Assembly: GCA_022452285.1 (NCBI GenBank)
Contig: JAKUNG010000001.1
Coordinates: forward strand, 1-64,000
Direction of reading: 5' to 3'
Source: Terriglobia bacterium
GTDB lineage: Bacteria > Acidobacteriota > Terriglobia > Versatilivoradales > Versatilivoraceae
Length of the DNA: 64,000 nucleotides
Shown here: in pieces, positions 63,452 to 64,000 of the stretch
How the letters are laid out: each line of letters begins with the position of its first letter
Numbering within the stretch: the first letter of the stretch is position 1
Translations under genes and position numbers: made by a program
The notes under the pieces: generated by a model
The model's input: the letters and a program-made list of their open reading frames with translations, nothing else
Databases searched by the model: none
Told to the model about the DNA's origin: nothing

Positions 63452-64000
63452 TCAACAACAGGAGCTATCAGGTTCACAACAGACCACTTCTATAGAACTA
63501 TTTTTCACTCCATTCTCTAAAACTTTAAATCTTCCTTTATAGGGAGCTTTACTGAGTTTTTTTGCTGTGTCAGAGCAAATCTCAACTTGTTCATTTCTTG
63601 GAAAGAAGTGGCCTTCTTCATCAATGACGGCCTTCTCCGGCCCTAGATAAATAGCTGTTTGGCCCTGAAAAATACGAGGCAAGGTCCTTTCAAGCTTATA
63701 TCCACGTATAGTCATGGAAAAAAATGAGTGTCCTTCTACTTCCTTCCAATATCTTTTATTTAAAACCTGAAGTCCATAGAATCCAGCCTGCTCTAAATAC
63801 ACAAAAAATTCTTCCTCTGTAAGAGCTCCAGCAATGCACTCGCCCCAGAGATGTGCATTGACACGCATATGAATGGGAAGAGGTTCTTCACTCAAAACAT
63901 CACTTAATACTATCCTCCCATGATTCTTAAGAACTCTCCACATTTCAGAGAAAACAGCTTTTTTTTCAGGCGATAAATTGATCACACAATTTGAGGTAAT
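63452..64000 (-). CDS. arsM: Arsenite methyltransferase ArsM (N-terminus beyond window)
   Basis: 182 codons are visible before the right edge, and the frame is open through 64000. The first visible residues ITSNCVINLSPEK match the ArsM conserved SNCV(C/I)NLS block. C5 and C55 (in WGECIAGAL) are 50 residues apart, the same spacing as the arsenic-binding C174 and C224 of CmArsM. The C-terminal domain has a GPEKAVIDEEGHFF block and ends CCEPDSSCC, a cysteine-rich tail seen in bacterial ArsM. It methylates arsenite with SAM. First visible gene of the minus-strand cluster; the true start lies outside. Confidence 0.87.
   Translation of the reverse strand: MTSNCVINLSPEKKAVFSEMWRVLKNHGRIVLSDVLSEEPLPIHMRVNAHLWGECIAGALTEEEFFVYLEQAGFYGLQVLNKRYWKEVEGHSFFSMTIRGYKLERTLPRIFQGQTAIYLGPEKAVIDEEGHFFPRNEQVEICSDTAKKLSKAPYKGRFKVLENGVKNSSIEVVCCEPDSSCC

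Overview
The window is a dense, AT-rich (roughly 60% A+T by eye) chromosomal segment of a diderm bacterium. It contains an RND tripartite pump, a TolC-type outer-membrane factor, a BamD-like lipoprotein, a secretin and several lipobox proteins, so an outer membrane is certain. Several lines point to Acidobacteriota, probably a marine, low-GC member: a DUF1501 plus PSCyt1/DUF1549/DUF1553 pair, a TPR-STN-secretin-cohesin protein followed by two pseudopilins, and two proteins (16290-17150 and 29618-30340) of a style I associate with that phylum. The phylum call is inference. No insertion sequence, prophage or CRISPR array was seen. TTG starts are frequent, one GTG start follows a strong Shine-Dalgarno (SD), and one gene appears to start at ATT.

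Layout. 1-5700 (minus): a DUF1501 protein cut by the left edge, its PSD1/cytochrome partner, and an SSS-family sodium symporter. 6078-10653 (plus): a cysteine-rich radical SAM enzyme resembling the tetraether/membrane-spanning lipid synthase group, closed by a clear terminator, then a phytanoyl-CoA dioxygenase-like (PhyH) oxygenase and a UxaA-type sugar-acid dehydratase. 10694-16019: SirB1-like protein, SAM hydrolase, M23 peptidase, cupin (with a good sigma70 promoter), FmdB zinc ribbon, AGCS symporter. 17257-24631 (minus): tetR-tolC-MFP-RND efflux operon with a 34-bp operator palindrome, next to a methyltransferase. 24746-28169 (plus): UbiD-like decarboxylase, Mrp Fe-S carrier ATPase, DUF971 protein.

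28248-38046 (minus) is a housekeeping block: rlmD, a conserved hypothetical, coaX, birA, nadC, valS, bamD-like, rpe. 38265-46184 (plus): a cysteine-containing P-loop protein, a TPR lytic transglycosylase, an aminotransferase, and the secretin-pseudopilin set. 46228-53388: thiG, a DUF255 protein, tRNA-Ala(CGC), surE, a sulfurtransferase-sufE pair, msrB with two plausible starts, and a small membrane protein. 53471-56299 (minus): split proton-translocating transhydrogenase pntAA-pntAB-pntB.

56855-61177 (plus): a MauG/cytochrome c peroxidase-like lipoprotein, a calcineurin-like phosphoesterase with an apparent ATT start, a 0.7-kb structured intergenic region, and a secreted purple-acid-phosphatase-like enzyme. 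61281-64000 (minus): an arsenite methyltransferase (ArsM) cut by the right edge, followed by a second methyltransferase, an unknown 122-aa protein and a second PhyH oxygenase.

Most interesting leads: the Tes/Mes-like radical SAM enzyme, the ArsM-methyltransferase-unknown-PhyH cluster, the ATT-initiated phosphoesterase, the efflux-operon palindrome, the dual-start MsrB, and the P-loop protein with a C/H cluster.
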